Source of the DNA: Semisulcospira habei
Taxonomy: Eukaryota; Mollusca; Gastropoda; Semisulcospiridae
Assembly: GCA_036245525.1 (NCBI GenBank)
Contig: BTPG01000003.1
Span: 160,255,532-160,319,531 of the forward strand
Direction of reading: 5' to 3'
Length of the DNA: 64,000 nucleotides
In this document: in pieces, positions 63,322-64,000 of the stretch
How positions within the stretch are numbered: position 1 is the first letter of the stretch
Layout: each line of letters begins with the position of its first letter
Made by a program: the position numbers and the translations under genes
The notes under the pieces: generated by a model
Told to the model about the DNA's origin: nothing
What the model saw: only the letters and a program-made list of their open reading frames with translations
Database searches by the model: none

Positions 63322-63334
63322 ACAGGTGAACGGA

Positions 63335-63573
63335 CCCTGGGGGACTTGGGTGGGGTTAACTACTTTTTAGTTCCCAGGGTCACCCTGGTCAGCCCCACAC
63401 GGTGGGTTTTGCCCTCTATTCTGGGTCATGTGTTTCTGTCTACCCACAGGTGAACGGACCAAGGGTAGACAGAAACACATGACCCAGAATAGAGGGCAAA
63501 ACCCACCGTGTGGGGCTGACCAGGGTGACCCTGGGAACTAAAAAGTAGTTAACCCCACCCAAGTCCCCCAGGG
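63335..63573. repeat. Perfect 111-bp inverted repeat
   Basis: Positions 63335-63445 are the exact reverse complement of 63463-63573, with a 17-bp spacer containing ACAGGTGAACGG. Both arms are SINE head sequence. The right arm belongs to SINE copy 5; the left is an inverted duplicate of it. Confidence 0.95.
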
Positions 63574-63595
63574 CAGACCCGGGTGGGGGAGATAG

Positions 63596-63622
63596 AGATT
63601 GAGAGAGAGAGAGAGAGAGAGA
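63596..63622. repeat. (GA)n microsatellite
   Basis: Short GA tract between SINE copies 5 and 7. Confidence 0.9.
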
Positions 63623-63623
63623 T

Positions 63624-63695
63624 TGTTTGATTGTACATTGCTTAACGTCCCGACAGCAACAAGACTTCCTTAGGACGTGCCTGCACTGCTTGTGA

Positions 63696-63727
<32 letters not shown>

Positions 63728-64000
63728 AAAAAAAAAAACTAAACAGAATATTGAATGTATGTCGCCAGCCGGTCCAATACGTTAAATAAACCTACAACAT
63801 GGGGCCTAAATAAAGCCAAGACCATTTAGCAACACACATCCAATATCAAGAGCTACAGGCAGTGCAGACAATAGGGAGAGTTTTAAAAAGGAAAATACAG
63901 TTGAATGGACAGAAACATGCCCCAGAATAGAAGGGAAAACCCACCCTGTGGGGCTGACCAGGTTGACCCTGTGAACTAAAAAGTATTTAACCTCACCCAA
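63624..64000 (-). mobile_element. SINE-like element, copy 7, cut by the window edge
   Basis: Reverse orientation, starting GATTGTTTGATTGTACATTG and running to the end of the window in the head region (AACCTCACCCAA). Its internal A-run is about 30 bases, the longest of all copies. Confidence 0.9.

Larger units (their letters stand above)
53909..63588 (-). mobile_element. SINE-like element, copy 5, split by nested insertions
   Basis: The two ends, 53909-54138 and 63458-63588, form one SINE of about 360 bp in reverse orientation. It is flanked by GAGATAAAGA (53899-53908) and GAGATAGAGA (63589-63598). Everything between is younger: LINE A copy 2, SINE copy 6 and a 111-bp inverted fragment, each bordered by ACAGGTGAACGG. 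Confidence 0.8.

Overview
The window is eukaryotic nuclear DNA, most likely from a mollusc (a gastropod is my best guess). The evidence is an intron-rich gene for the mitochondrial ATP synthase gamma subunit, spliced with ordinary GT-AG introns, buried in an animal-type retroelement load: RTE copies of the type known from schistosomes and molluscs, CR1/L2-like and RNase H-bearing LINEs, a DIRS element, a Ty3/gypsy element and SINE-like repeats. The species call is an inference. I found no prokaryotic genes, tRNA, rRNA or CRISPR array.

Region 1 (1-27 kb): one host gene, ATP5F1C, on the minus strand. Five exons join in phase (26958-27004, 22350-22384, 21730-21861, 4819-5026, 3436-3579) and give about 188 codons from the start methionine. 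The last third of the gene lies beyond the left edge. Its introns hold almost everything else here: a DIRS fragment (2.1-3.2 kb), short palindromic TTAA-type repeats, a cluster of GACCTTGACC repeats, an RTE copy with perfect 13-bp target duplications (8948-10352), a near-complete DIRS element with inverted terminal repeats (11.9-17.6 kb), a ~180-bp periodic array built on a conserved palindrome (17.7-20.8 kb), a piggyBac-like internal-deletion element (22610-23512), an RNase H fragment and a 1.6-kb foldback element (24.9-26.5 kb).

Region 2 (27-35 kb): microsatellites and a LINE 3' end, then a Ty3/gypsy LTR retrotransposon (27918-33863). It has two ~1.3-kb LTRs, a GGTA target duplication, gag and protease, but no reverse transcriptase or integrase. 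A SINE sits in its 3' LTR. A diverged, truncated LTR of the same kind follows.

Region 3 (35-64 kb): nested retroelements only. LINE family B (plus strand, 36.0-47.17 kb) is interrupted inside its RNase H by an RTE copy (which carries a foldback insert) and by a full-length LINE family A copy (40147-46586, which carries a SINE). Then come LINE family F with two SINEs, a (TA)n tract, a CR1-like LINE, and a LINE fragment with a mutated RT active site. Finally, one ~370-bp SINE has been expanded to 9.7 kb by a second LINE A copy that itself carries an RTE, another LINE fragment, a TTAA-flanked element and a LINE tail. Exact target-site duplications at most junctions allow the order of insertion to be read directly.

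How the parts relate: the only host function visible is ATP synthase. The mobile elements form a dated stack. The SINE and LINE family A end in the same 3' hairpin type, which suggests LINE A supplies the SINE's mobilisation machinery. No new defence or metabolic system was found. The least explained structures are the 180-bp palindrome array, the perfect 111-bp inverted duplication near the right edge, and the foldback insert at 39.2 kb whose 23-bp end occurs again as a tiny insertion at 59.4 kb.
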